DNA from: JAPOXR01 sp964291445
GTDB lineage: Bacteria > Pseudomonadota > Alphaproteobacteria > Rhodobacterales > Rhodobacteraceae
Length of the DNA: 64,000 bases
Direction of reading: 5' to 3'
NCBI GenBank assembly: GCA_964291445.2
Contig: OZ219863.1
Location: 62,001 to 126,000, forward strand
The translations under genes and the position numbers were made by a program. Positions 16,046 through 24,320 of the stretch are shown piece by piece (the first letter of the stretch is position 1; the number at the start of each line of letters is the position of its first letter). The notes beneath the pieces are model-generated. The model worked only from the letters and a program-made list of their open reading frames with translations. It did no database searches and had not been told where the DNA came from.

Positions 16046-17377
16046 ATGGTAATCGGAATCAACCCGCTGATGGGTGCGACGGCACGGCCCCCGGTCATGG
16101 AGGCAAGACTTTGGCTGGACACCACCTCGCTGGCGCCCGGATACGATTTGCTCGACCTGTCGCAGGCCGCTCCGGTGGCGCCGCCGCCAGAGTCGCTGCG
16201 CACGGCAATTGCCGAATTTGCCATCAATGATCAGCGGGCGCATGCCTACGGTCCGGTGCTCGGCGATGACGAGCTTCGCAGCGAAATCGCCAGCCGGTGG
16301 TCGCAAGCCTATGCCGGGGCGATCGACGAGACGCAGGTCGCGGTCACCTCGGGCTGCAACCAGGCCTTCGTGGCGGCGATGTCGGTGCTGGCCGGGGCCG
16401 GCGACTCGGTCATCATCACCACGCCGTGGTATTTCAATCACAAGATGTGGCTGGACATGATGGGCATCGAGGCCCGGGTGCCACCTGCGACGCCAGACCT
16501 CGTTCCGAACCCGGACGCCATCGCCGACCTGGTCTCCGACACCACCAGGGCCATCGTGCTGATCTCGCCGAACAATCCCACCGGCATCGAATATCCTGCC
16601 AGCGTCATGCGGGCGGCGCTGGAGCTGGCGCGAAGGCACCGGCTGGCACTCATCGTCGACGAGACCTACCGTGATTTCGATTCCCGGGCCGGGCCGGTGC
16701 ACGACCTGTTTTCCGACCCTGACTGGCCGGACACGCTGATTCACCTCTACTCCTTTTCCAAGGCCTTCCGGCTGACCGGCCACCGGGTCGGCGCCGTCAT
16801 CGCCGCACGAGGCATCCTGGCCGAAATCGAGAAATTCCTCGATACCGTCGCCATCTGTCCGGGCCGGATCGGCCAGCATGCGGCGCTCTACGGGTTGCGC
16901 AATCTTGGCGACTGGCTGGCCGGCGAGCGCCGGGAAATCCTGCGGCGGCGGCAATGCATCGAGCAGGGATTTGCCAGGCTCGACGGGTGGAGACTGCCCG
17001 GATGCGGCGCATATTTTGCCTATGCCGAATACCCGTTTGCGCTGCCGTCCAGCCGGTTCGTGCTGAAACTTCTCGAGGACCGGGCAATCCTGGCCCTGCC
17101 GGGATCCATGTTCGGCCAGGAGGATCACGGACTGGCCCCGTGCCGTCAGGTCCGGATTGCCTTCGCAAATGTTGATGCCGCCGGCATTGCCGATTTCGTC
17201 ACCCGCCTGGAAGACTATTGCCCCGCGGCAGCTGACCAGGCCGGCGGATGGGAAGCCCCGTGCTGGCTGGTCAACTGCCGGCAGATTGGCGGCGATGGAG
17301 GTCGGGGTGGTGAGCCGGTTGCTACCGGCCTTCGGCGGCCGAATCTCCGCCTTGTAACCTGCCCCCACTATCCCTAG
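16046..17377 (+). CDS. PLP-dependent aminotransferase, class I/II fold
   Basis: A 443-residue fold-type I aminotransferase. Visible landmarks are the AYGPVLGDDELR start of the small domain, TSGCNQAF, the NNPTG motif in VLISPNNPTGIEYP, the IVDETYRDFDS strand with the PLP-contacting Asp and Tyr, and the Schiff-base Lys in YSFSKAFRLTGHRVGAV (about residue 240). The catalytic domain ends near residue 390 (FVTRLEDY). The last 50 or so residues are Cys/Gly/Arg-rich and unlike the family, which suggests a read-through extension. An AGAGAGGAAGGAG-like ribosome site precedes the start. The amino donor and substrate are unknown. It sits next to the ppiD-trp block, but nothing ties it to tryptophan synthesis. 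Confidence 0.88.
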   Translation: MVIGINPLMGATARPPVMEARLWLDTTSLAPGYDLLDLSQAAPVAPPPESLRTAIAEFAINDQRAHAYGPVLGDDELRSEIASRWSQAYAGAIDETQVAVTSGCNQAFVAAMSVLAGAGDSVIITTPWYFNHKMWLDMMGIEARVPPATPDLVPNPDAIADLVSDTTRAIVLISPNNPTGIEYPASVMRAALELARRHRLALIVDETYRDFDSRAGPVHDLFSDPDWPDTLIHLYSFSKAFRLTGHRVGAVIAARGILAEIEKFLDTVAICPGRIGQHAALYGLRNLGDWLAGERREILRRRQCIEQGFARLDGWRLPGCGAYFAYAEYPFALPSSRFVLKLLEDRAILALPGSMFGQEDHGLAPCRQVRIAFANVDAAGIADFVTRLEDYCPAAADQAGGWEAPCWLVNCRQIGGDGGRGGEPVATGLRRPNLRLVTCPHYP

Positions 17378-17411
17378 AACTCACCGACTTTGGAACTCAT
17401 CGAGCTACGAC

Positions 17412-19274
17412 ATGGCAAAGGCGCTCCAGGCATCCCCCAAGAACAAGGTCGCTTGGGTATTGATCATCCTGCTGATTCTCGGCCTGGCCGGGTTCGGGAT
17501 TGGCGGGTTTTCGACCTCGGTCCGTGCCGTCGGCTCGGTCGGCGACCAGGAAATCTCCGTCGACGAGTATGTCCGCGCCCTGCAGCAGCGGATGGCTGGA
17601 TACTCGCAGCAATTCGGCACCAGCCTGACCACCGACCAGGCCATTCGTTTCGGGATTGACCGGGAGGTGCTCGAGGCGCTGTTCCTGCGGGCAACCGTTG
17701 ACAACGAGGCCAACCGGATCGGCATCTCGGTCAGCGACGAGACCGTGCTAAACCGCCTGTACTCCATGCCGGAGTTCTTTGGCGCTGACGACAAGTTCGA
17801 TCGTGCAAGCTATGATTTCCTGCTGGAGCGGTCCGGGCTGACCGAGGCCGAACTGGACCAGCAGATCAGGGATGAGGAGACCCGGAACATCCTGGCGGCA
17901 TCGGTCTCGGGTGGCTTTGCCGCATCGCAGACCTACCAGGAGCGCATGATCGAATACCGGTTCTCGACCAGGGACATCACCTGGACCGCGCTCGGCATCG
18001 ATCAGCTGCCGCAGGCGGTTCCCGACCCGACCAGCGGCCAACTCCGGGAATTTTATGACAGCAGCCCGGAGCTGTTCACCCGGCCCGAACTGAAGGAGTT
18101 GACCCATGTCAGCCTGACCCCCGGGATGCTGGCCGACCCGGCGGAGATTTCCGAGGAGGCGCTGCGCGCCGAATACGAAAACCGGATCAGCACCTACAAT
18201 GTTCCGGAGCGCCGCAACGTCAATCGCCTGGTCTTTCCCGACCGGCAACAGGCCGACGAGGCGAAGGCCCGCCTCGACGATGAGGGGATCACCTTCGATG
18301 AATTGCTTGCCGAGCGGGGCATACAGCTGGCGGATACCGAGCTTGGCGATGTCAGCAGGGCGGATCTTGGCAGCGAGGCGGCCAGCCTGCTCTTTGCCGG
18401 CGATGATGTCGGGGTGTACGGGCCGGTCAATTCGGCGCTCGGACCGGCGATCTTTCGCGTCAATGCGGTCCTGGCCGGACGCCTGACCAGGTTCGAGGAA
18501 GCCCGTGACGGGTTGGCGGCGGCGCTGGCCGAGGAAGCGGGTCGCAACCGGATCGCCGAGAATGTCGTGCATTACGAGGATCTGCTGGCTGGCGGTGCCA
18601 GCCTGGAGGAGCTGGCGGCAGATACCGACTTCCGGCTGTCGAGCATGATATTCGACGGAAATCCCGGCGACGGCGTTGCCGGCCAGCCGGTCTTCCTTGC
18701 CGCGGTCAACGCACTCGGCGAAGATGATATCGGCGGATTCCCGGAACTTGCCGACCTTCCAGATGGCAGCCTGTTCGCCATTCGGCTCGACAATATCGTG
18801 CCGCCGGCGCTGCAGCCATTCGACCAGGCCGCCGGCGAGGTCGAGGAGGCCTGGCGCCGGCAACGGGCCGAACAACTCCTCCGGGAACATGCCGATGAAC
18901 TGCGCTCCAGCCTGGAATCGGGATCGACCTTCGAAGAGCTTGGGCTTGTTGCCACTAGCGACCAGGGGATTCGCCGAACGGGCAATCTTGCCGGCAGCCC
19001 GCCCGGCATGGTGCAGGATTTGTTCGAGTTGGCGATTGGAGAGTTTGCCGTCTCGGGTGAAGGCGAGCTTCTGGCCATCGCCAGGCTCGACGCAATTTCT
19101 CCGGCGGAGATGGAGTCCGAGGAGGTGGAATCGGCCATGGAATTGCTGGCCTTGCGGTCCGAATTCGGCACCGGGGCCGATGCCTACCAGCTCTACTCCC
19201 GCTTCCTGCAGGAAGAGACCGGGATCGACCTGGATCATGCAACCATTGAATCGATACATGCGCAGCTGCCCTGA
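17412..19274 (+). CDS. Peptidyl-prolyl isomerase/chaperone, PpiD-like (SurA_N domain)
   Basis: A 620-residue membrane-anchored periplasmic chaperone. One N-terminal transmembrane helix (VAWVLIILLILGLAGFGIGG, about residues 13-32) is followed by a SurA_N-type helical region (GDQEISVDEYVRALQQRM and on). A parvulin-like domain comes next (about residues 270-360, RRNVNRLVFPDRQQADEAKA to AIFRVNAVLAG), then a helical C-terminal region. It helps newly secreted proteins leave the Sec translocon. Only 9 bp separate it from trpE, so trp transcription probably starts upstream of this gene; the ppiD-trpE order is conserved in Alphaproteobacteria. The expected tpiA gene on its other side is absent. Confidence 0.9.
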   Translation: MAKALQASPKNKVAWVLIILLILGLAGFGIGGFSTSVRAVGSVGDQEISVDEYVRALQQRMAGYSQQFGTSLTTDQAIRFGIDREVLEALFLRATVDNEANRIGISVSDETVLNRLYSMPEFFGADDKFDRASYDFLLERSGLTEAELDQQIRDEETRNILAASVSGGFAASQTYQERMIEYRFSTRDITWTALGIDQLPQAVPDPTSGQLREFYDSSPELFTRPELKELTHVSLTPGMLADPAEISEEALRAEYENRISTYNVPERRNVNRLVFPDRQQADEAKARLDDEGITFDELLAERGIQLADTELGDVSRADLGSEAASLLFAGDDVGVYGPVNSALGPAIFRVNAVLAGRLTRFEEARDGLAAALAEEAGRNRIAENVVHYEDLLAGGASLEELAADTDFRLSSMIFDGNPGDGVAGQPVFLAAVNALGEDDIGGFPELADLPDGSLFAIRLDNIVPPALQPFDQAAGEVEEAWRRQRAEQLLREHADELRSSLESGSTFEELGLVATSDQGIRRTGNLAGSPPGMVQDLFELAIGEFAVSGEGELLAIARLDAISPAEMESEEVESAMELLALRSEFGTGADAYQLYSRFLQEETGIDLDHATIESIHAQLP

Positions 19275-19283
19275 GGGCCCGAC

Positions 19284-20804
19284 ATGAAAATCCTGCCCGG
19301 CTTTGACGAATTTGCCGCAGGCTACGAGGCTGGCAGGAACCAGGTGGTGCACCTGACACTGGCAGCAGACCTGGCCACGCCGGTGTCGCTGGCGCTCGGG
19401 CTGGCTGGCTCCGACACACACAGCTTCATCCTCGAGTCGGTCACCGGCGGAGAGACCCGCGGTCGATACTCGATAATCGGCATGGATCCCGACCTGGTCT
19501 GGGAATGCACGGGCAACACCGCCAGGATCGACCGGACGGTACTGACCGGGCCACGGCAATGGCGAGTCGAGGAGGCAGCGCCGCTCGATTCGCTCAGGGA
19601 GCTGATCGAGGAATGCCGGATCGACTTGCCCGATTCTCTGCCGTCGAGCTCTGCCGGCCTGTTCGGCTATCTCGGTTACGACATGGTGCGGCTTGTCGAA
19701 AGGCTGCCGGACATGAATGACGACCAGGTCGGCTGCCCGGATGCCATTCTGCTGCGGCCATCGGTGATTGCCGTCATCGACAGCGTGCGCAGCGATGTCA
19801 CCGTCGTCAGCCCCGCCTGGCACCACCGCGACATTCCAGCCCGCGAAGCCTATGACAAGGCTGTCGGCCGGGTTCGGGCGGCGGTGGAACGAATGTCGGG
19901 ACCATTGCCGCGACCGGCACGCTTCGGCAGCCCGGGTGCCGGTGCGGGCAGTTTGCGGGAGGGATTGAGCCGGGACGAGTTCATGGACATCGTTCGCCGG
20001 GCAAAGCACTACATTTGCGAAGGCGAAATCTTCCAGGTGGTGCTCAGCCAGCGTTGGCAGATCGATTTTTCTGCCGAACCGTTTTCCCTGTATCGGGCGC
20101 TGCGGCGGATCAACCCCTCGCCTTTCATGTTTTTCTTCAATTTCGGCGAATTCCAGGTGATCGGGGCCAGCCCCGAGATCCTGGTCCGGGTGGCCGGTCG
20201 CCGGATTACCCTTCGACCGCTGGCCGGCAGCCGGCCACGCGGCAAGACCCCGGAGGAGGACAGGCTGCTTGGCGAGGAGCTTCTTGCCGACCAAAAGGAG
20301 CGGGCCGAGCACCTGATGCTGCTCGATTTGGGCAGGAACGATGTCGGCCGGGTGGCCAGGACCGGTTCGGTTCACCCGACGGAGATGTTCACCATCGAAC
20401 GCTATTCGCACGTCATGCACATCGTGTCGAATGTCGAGGGCGAACTGGCAGACGGGCATGATGCCCTGTCGGCCCTGCTGGCCGGCCTGCCAGCCGGAAC
20501 CGTCTCCGGTGCGCCGAAAATCCGGGCCATGGAAATCATCGATGAACTCGAGGTCGAAAAACGCGGCGTCTATGGCGGCGGGGTCGGTTATTTCTCGGCC
20601 AATGGGGACATGGACATGTGCATTGCGCTTCGCACCTCGGTTCTGAAGGAAAACACGTTGTATGTGCAGGCAGGGGCGGGCATTGTCCATGACAGCGACC
20701 CTGGGTCCGAGTGGCAGGAAACCGTCAACAAGTCGCAGGCGCTGCGCAAGGCCTGCGAGGATGCCGAGATGTTTGCGGCCGGCAGCCCGGCCACTGACGG
20801 TTGA
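19284..20804 (+). CDS. trpE: Anthranilate synthase component I
   Basis: This enzyme converts chorismate and ammonia (delivered by TrpG) to anthranilate, the committed step to tryptophan. At 506 residues it has normal length. The feedback-inhibition segment is the LES-VTGGETRGRYSIIG run near residue 52. The catalytic domain has PEILVRVAGRRITLRPLAGSRPRG, the DLGRNDVGRVA motif, and GAPKIRAMEIIDELE, followed by GGGVGYFSANGDMDMCIALRT. There is no room for a leader peptide or attenuator before it. The stop codon lies in a short imperfect tandem duplication (20791-20846). trpG follows after 103 bp. Confidence 0.97.
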   Translation: MKILPGFDEFAAGYEAGRNQVVHLTLAADLATPVSLALGLAGSDTHSFILESVTGGETRGRYSIIGMDPDLVWECTGNTARIDRTVLTGPRQWRVEEAAPLDSLRELIEECRIDLPDSLPSSSAGLFGYLGYDMVRLVERLPDMNDDQVGCPDAILLRPSVIAVIDSVRSDVTVVSPAWHHRDIPAREAYDKAVGRVRAAVERMSGPLPRPARFGSPGAGAGSLREGLSRDEFMDIVRRAKHYICEGEIFQVVLSQRWQIDFSAEPFSLYRALRRINPSPFMFFFNFGEFQVIGASPEILVRVAGRRITLRPLAGSRPRGKTPEEDRLLGEELLADQKERAEHLMLLDLGRNDVGRVARTGSVHPTEMFTIERYSHVMHIVSNVEGELADGHDALSALLAGLPAGTVSGAPKIRAMEIIDELEVEKRGVYGGGVGYFSANGDMDMCIALRTSVLKENTLYVQAGAGIVHDSDPGSEWQETVNKSQALRKACEDAEMFAAGSPATDG

Positions 20805-20846
20805 TGCCAGGAAGCCTGCCATTGGCGGTTGATGTCGGAGGCTCCC
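20791..20846 (+). repeat. Imperfect 28-bp tandem duplication spanning the trpE stop
   Basis: The unit at 20791-20818 (beginning CCACTGACGGTTGATG) is repeated at 20819-20846 (beginning CCATTGGCGGTTGATG). About 16 to 17 of the first 20 positions match and the remainder has drifted. The first unit contains the last trpE codons and TGA; the second repeats the TGA in the same context. It resembles the gene-end duplications at gltA and cdsA/dxr. Confidence 0.55.
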
Positions 20847-20907
20847 CTCGGCCGGGCCGCGGGATGGCTGTCAAACTGTGCCGGCCGCCACCGGGGAACA
20901 AGGTCAC

Positions 20908-21489
20908 ATGTTGCTACTGATCGACAATTACGACAGCTTCACCTTCAACCTCGCCCAGTATCTTGGCGAACTCGGTGCGCAGGTCGCGGTTCGTCGCAAT
21001 GACGAGATCACCATTGCCGGGATAGCCGAAATGGCACCGTCAGCCCTGGTGATGTCGCCCGGGCCGAGCACGCCCGACAATGCCGGCATCTGCCTCGAAC
21101 TGGCCGCGTGGGCCGCCGACCAGCGGGTGCCAGTGCTTGGCATCTGCCTGGGACATCAGGCCATCGGCCAGGCCTTTGGTGGCAAGGTCGTTCGGTGCCA
21201 TGAAATCGTCCATGGCAAGACTGGCCGAATCCACCATCGCGACTCGACATTGTTGGCTGATTTGCCCTCCCCCTTCGATGCGACCCGCTATCACTCGCTG
21301 GTCCTTGACCGGGACCGGGTGCCGGAGGATTTTTCGGTGGTTGCCTGGAATGATGACCGGATCATCATGGGGCTGCAGCACCGGACCCTTCCGATATTCG
21401 GTTTGCAATTCCACCCGGAGAGCATTGCGACCGAACATGGGCACGGGATCCTGGAGGCATTTCTGAAACTTGCCGGAGCTGGAACATGA
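20908..21489 (+). CDS. trpG: Anthranilate synthase component II (glutamine amidotransferase)
   Basis: A class I glutamine amidotransferase of 193 residues that supplies ammonia to TrpE. It opens with LLIDNYDSFTFNLAQYLGELGA, carries SPGPSTPDNAG for the oxyanion region, the nucleophile Cys in GICLGHQAIGQAFGG (about residue 80) and the His-Glu pair in QFHPESIATEHGH. The ATG at 20908 is preferred over a GTG 30 bp upstream because the protein family begins right at this Met. It overlaps trpD by 4 bp (ATGA), implying coupled translation. Confidence 0.97.
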   Translation: MLLLIDNYDSFTFNLAQYLGELGAQVAVRRNDEITIAGIAEMAPSALVMSPGPSTPDNAGICLELAAWAADQRVPVLGICLGHQAIGQAFGGKVVRCHEIVHGKTGRIHHRDSTLLADLPSPFDATRYHSLVLDRDRVPEDFSVVAWNDDRIIMGLQHRTLPIFGLQFHPESIATEHGHGILEAFLKLAGAGT

Positions 21490-22511
21490 GCGATGATCTC
21501 AAGCCAATGATTGCCATTGCGTGCGCGCGACCGCTGACCGGCGCCGAGGCCCATTCGGCATTCTCGGTCATCATGGATGGCAAGGCAACGCCGGCACAGG
21601 CCGGGGGCCTGCTGATGGCCATGCGGACCCGCACCGAAACCGTCGAGGAATATGCGGCGGCGGCGAAGGTCATGCGGCAGAGGTGCCGGGCGGTGGCGGC
21701 GCCGGAGGACGCAATCGACATCGTCGGCACTGGCGGCGACGGCAAGGGAACGCTGAACATCTCGACGGCGGCGGCGCTGGTTGTTGCCGGCGCCGGGGTT
21801 CCGGTCGCCAAGCACGGCAATCGCAATCTCTCCTCGCTGTCCGGGGCAGCCGATGTCCTGGACTCGCTGGGGGTGGACATCACGGTCCCGCCCGACATCG
21901 TCGAGAGCGCCATCGCCAAAATCGGGATCGGGTTCATGATGGCGCCGGTTCACCATCCGGCGATGCGCCACGTCATGCCGGTTCGCCGGGAGTTGGGAAC
22001 CAGGACCATCTTCAACATCCTCGGCCCGCTCACCAACCCGGCCGGCGCCAGGAAGCAGCTGACCGGGGTATTTTCCGCCGACCTCCTGCGTCCCATGACC
22101 GAAACGCTGATGATGCTGGGCTCAACTTCGGCCTGGTTGGTCCATGGCGAGGACGGAACCGACGAGATGTCGATCTGCGGCCCGACTCGGGTGTGCAGGC
22201 TGCGTGGCGGCGAAATCTCCGAAACCGTGATTCACCCCGGGGATGCCGGCCTGCCATGCCATTCATTCGACAGCATTCTCGGCGGCACGCCCAGGGAGAA
22301 CGCGGCCAGGCTGTCCTCGCTCCTCGATGGCGAGAAGTCACCCTATCTCGATGCGGTGCTGCTCAACGCGGCGGCGGCGCTCGTTATCGCCGGTCGGGCA
22401 GACGCCCTGCCGGAGGGGGTCGCCATCGCCCGGCAGAGCGTGGACAGCGGCGCGGCCAGGGACAGGCTTGACCGGCTGGCAGCGCTGACCAGCCAGGCGG
22501 CCGGCGGTTGA
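21486..22511 (+). CDS. trpD: Anthranilate phosphoribosyltransferase
   Basis: A 341-residue enzyme that transfers the phosphoribosyl group of PRPP to anthranilate. The PRPP loop GTGGDGKGTLNISTAAA (about residues 80-96), the KHGNRNLSSLSGAADVLDSLG segment, MAPVHHPAMRHVMPVRRELGTRTIFNILGPLTNP and the C-terminal NAAAALVIAG are all intact. It overlaps trpG. In nearly all alphaproteobacterial genomes I know with this block, trpC follows before moaC; here only 76 bp separate trpD from moaC and there is no trpC. Confidence 0.97.
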   Translation: MSDDLKPMIAIACARPLTGAEAHSAFSVIMDGKATPAQAGGLLMAMRTRTETVEEYAAAAKVMRQRCRAVAAPEDAIDIVGTGGDGKGTLNISTAAALVVAGAGVPVAKHGNRNLSSLSGAADVLDSLGVDITVPPDIVESAIAKIGIGFMMAPVHHPAMRHVMPVRRELGTRTIFNILGPLTNPAGARKQLTGVFSADLLRPMTETLMMLGSTSAWLVHGEDGTDEMSICGPTRVCRLRGGEISETVIHPGDAGLPCHSFDSILGGTPRENAARLSSLLDGEKSPYLDAVLLNAAAALVIAGRADALPEGVAIARQSVDSGAARDRLDRLAALTSQAAGG

Positions 22512-22587
22512 CGGTGCCGGCAGCAATTGCAGCATGTCCCGGCATGTCGCCGGCCCTGCCGGCGGGCATCGGGAGCAGGGAGCCAAC

Positions 22588-23067
22588 ATGGGCAGGTTGA
22601 GCCATCTCGACGAGGCCGGCGCCGCCCGGATGGTCGACATTTCCGGCAAGGAGGCCAGCAAGCGGGTGGCCATTGCCGCCGCCACCGTCCTGGTCAATGC
22701 CGACACGCTGGCAGCGGTGCAGACAAATGCGGCCAGGAAGGGTGATGTTCTCGGTGTGGCACGGGTGGCCGGCATCACCGGCGCCAAGAGAACGCCCGAC
22801 CTCATCCCGCTATGCCACCCGATCTCACTGACCGGCATCGAGGTTGATTTCACCCTCAACGACGAGCCGCCCTCGATCGGCATCAGGGTGCGGGCCGAGA
22901 CCACCGGCCGCACCGGTGTCGAAATGGAAGCGATGGCCGGCGCCGCCATTGCCGCCCTGACCATTTACGACATGGTCAAGTCGAGCGACCGGTCGGCGGA
23001 AATCAGCCAGGTCAGCCTGGTCTACAAGGATGGTGGCAAGTCCGGGGTCTACGAGAGACAGCGATGA
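22588..23067 (+). CDS. moaC: Cyclic pyranopterin monophosphate synthase (MoaC)
   Basis: A molybdenum cofactor enzyme that forms cyclic pyranopterin monophosphate from the MoaA product. It has 159 residues, the usual size. Diagnostic segments are MVDISGKEASKRVAIA, GITGAKRTPDLIPLCHPISLTG with the catalytic Lys and His region, and EMEAMAGAAIAALTIYDMVKS. The ATG at 22588 follows GGGAGCAGGGAG, which decides the start over an in-frame ATG 54 bp upstream. It overlaps moeA by 4 bp. Confidence 0.97.
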   Translation: MGRLSHLDEAGAARMVDISGKEASKRVAIAAATVLVNADTLAAVQTNAARKGDVLGVARVAGITGAKRTPDLIPLCHPISLTGIEVDFTLNDEPPSIGIRVRAETTGRTGVEMEAMAGAAIAALTIYDMVKSSDRSAEISQVSLVYKDGGKSGVYERQR

Positions 23068-24281
23068 TATCGGTGGAGATGGCGCTTGACCGGATTTTCG
23101 ATCTGGTTGCGCCGGCCGGCACGGAGGATGTCCCAATCCTGGAGGGTGCCGGCCGGGTGCTTGCCGAACCCGTCATCGCCACCCGGGATCAGCCTCCCTT
23201 TGCCACCTCGGCGATGGACGGATTCGCAGTACGCGATGCCGACATACATCCCGGCGCTGACATCACCGTCATTGGCGAAGCCCCCGCCGGCCACCGCTTC
23301 CCAGGCGAGGTGCGGCCAGGAACAGCGGTGCGGATATTCACCGGCGGCGAAGTTCCCCCCGGCGCCGACCGGATCCTGATCCAGGAAGATGCGGAATTTG
23401 ACGGCTCGGCGCTCACCGTCAGGGCGCAGGCAGATTCCGGGACGTATATCCGCCCTGCCGGCGGCGACTTCCGGGCCGGCATGCGAATTGCTGCCCCCCG
23501 TCTTCTGCGTCCCTCGACGGTGACGCTGATTGCGTCCATGGGTTTTGCCCGGGTGGCGGTGGCCCGGAAGCCGGATATTGCCATCATTCCGACCGGCAAC
23601 GAACTTGTCATGCCGGGGGAGGATGGCGGCACCGACAGCATCATCGCCTCCAGCGGTTTTGGCATCGCCGCCATCCTGGACGAATGCGGGGCCCGTCCCA
23701 GGATCCTGCCGATTGCCCGCGATCGCGAGGAGTCGATTCGAGCGGCATTTGCCATGGCCGGGGATGCCGATCTGATCGTGACCGTCGGCGGGGCATCCGA
23801 GGGCGATTACGACCTGATTCGTCCGGTGGCCAGGAAGCTTGGATTCAGGGAATCCTTCTACAAGCTGGCCATGCGGCCGGGGAAGCCGGTCATGGCCGGC
23901 ACCATCGGTGATGCGCCGGTGGTCGGCCTGCCGGGCAACCCGGTATCGGCGCTGGTCTGCAGCCATGTGCTGCTGGTTCCGGCGGTGCAGGCCATGCTCG
24001 GCCTCGGTCGATCGGCCCTGCCGAGAAGGCAGGCGCCGCTCCTGGAGCCGGTTCCGGCCAACGGAAACCGGGAACATTACATGCGGGCAACAAGCGCCTA
24101 CCGGTCACGGCAGCGCCACTTGCGCGTGGCCACTCGCCAGGACAGTTCGTTGATGAGCGTCCTCGACCAGGCTGATGCGCTCGTCGTGCGCCCGCCCTCC
24201 GATCCGCCCCGCCAGCAGGGTGATATCGTCGAATATTGTGACCTCATAAAACCGTTTGACACAAAGAACGAACACTTATAG
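23064..24281 (+). CDS. moeA: Molybdopterin molybdenumtransferase (MoeA)
   Basis: This enzyme inserts molybdate into adenylylated molybdopterin. It has 405 residues and four-domain architecture. The N-terminal linker PPFATSAMDGFAVRD, the VRIFTGGEVPPGADRILIQEDAE segment, the central molybdopterin-binding run PTGNELVMPGE with TVGGASEGDYDLIRP, and GLPGNPVSALVCSHVLL are all present. Its TAG stop lies inside the LexA box of the next gene, so lexA regulation sits on moeA coding sequence. Confidence 0.96.
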   Translation: MISVEMALDRIFDLVAPAGTEDVPILEGAGRVLAEPVIATRDQPPFATSAMDGFAVRDADIHPGADITVIGEAPAGHRFPGEVRPGTAVRIFTGGEVPPGADRILIQEDAEFDGSALTVRAQADSGTYIRPAGGDFRAGMRIAAPRLLRPSTVTLIASMGFARVAVARKPDIAIIPTGNELVMPGEDGGTDSIIASSGFGIAAILDECGARPRILPIARDREESIRAAFAMAGDADLIVTVGGASEGDYDLIRPVARKLGFRESFYKLAMRPGKPVMAGTIGDAPVVGLPGNPVSALVCSHVLLVPAVQAMLGLGRSALPRRQAPLLEPVPANGNREHYMRATSAYRSRQRHLRVATRQDSSLMSVLDQADALVVRPPSDPPRQQGDIVEYCDLIKPFDTKNEHL

Positions 24282-24284
24282 AAC
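24256..24284 (+). promoter_or_regulatory. lexA promoter with LexA (SOS) box
   Basis: GAAC-ACTTATA-GAAC at 24270-24284 is a perfect copy of the alphaproteobacterial LexA box (GAAC-N7-GAAC, read GTTC-N7-GTTC on the other strand). A consensus -35 TTGACA lies at 24256-24261 and TATAGA at 24277-24282 could serve as -10, so the box covers the -10 region. Further GAAC copies at 24266-24269 and 24292-24295 flank it. The expected effect is autorepression of lexA, lifted after DNA damage. The box overlaps the moeA stop codon. Confidence 0.88.
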
Positions 24285-24320
24285 CGGCCCTGAACTAGGC
24301 AACATACCGAGAACAGAGCC

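Noticed and set aside
15600..17368. A 588-codon minus-strand frame opposite the aminotransferase
   Set aside because: Only its last 88 codons look like protein (autotransporter barrel); the rest is antisense.
19275..19283. Trp leader peptide or attenuator before trpE
   Set aside because: Only 9 bp separate ppiD from trpE, so there is no space; the trpE-trpG gap has no Trp-rich short frame that I could see.
17748..20822. A 1024-codon open frame on the minus strand opposite ppiD and trpE
   Set aside because: It is the GC-driven antisense frame of two clear genes, shows low-complexity Arg/Gly/Gln-rich translation and no domain.
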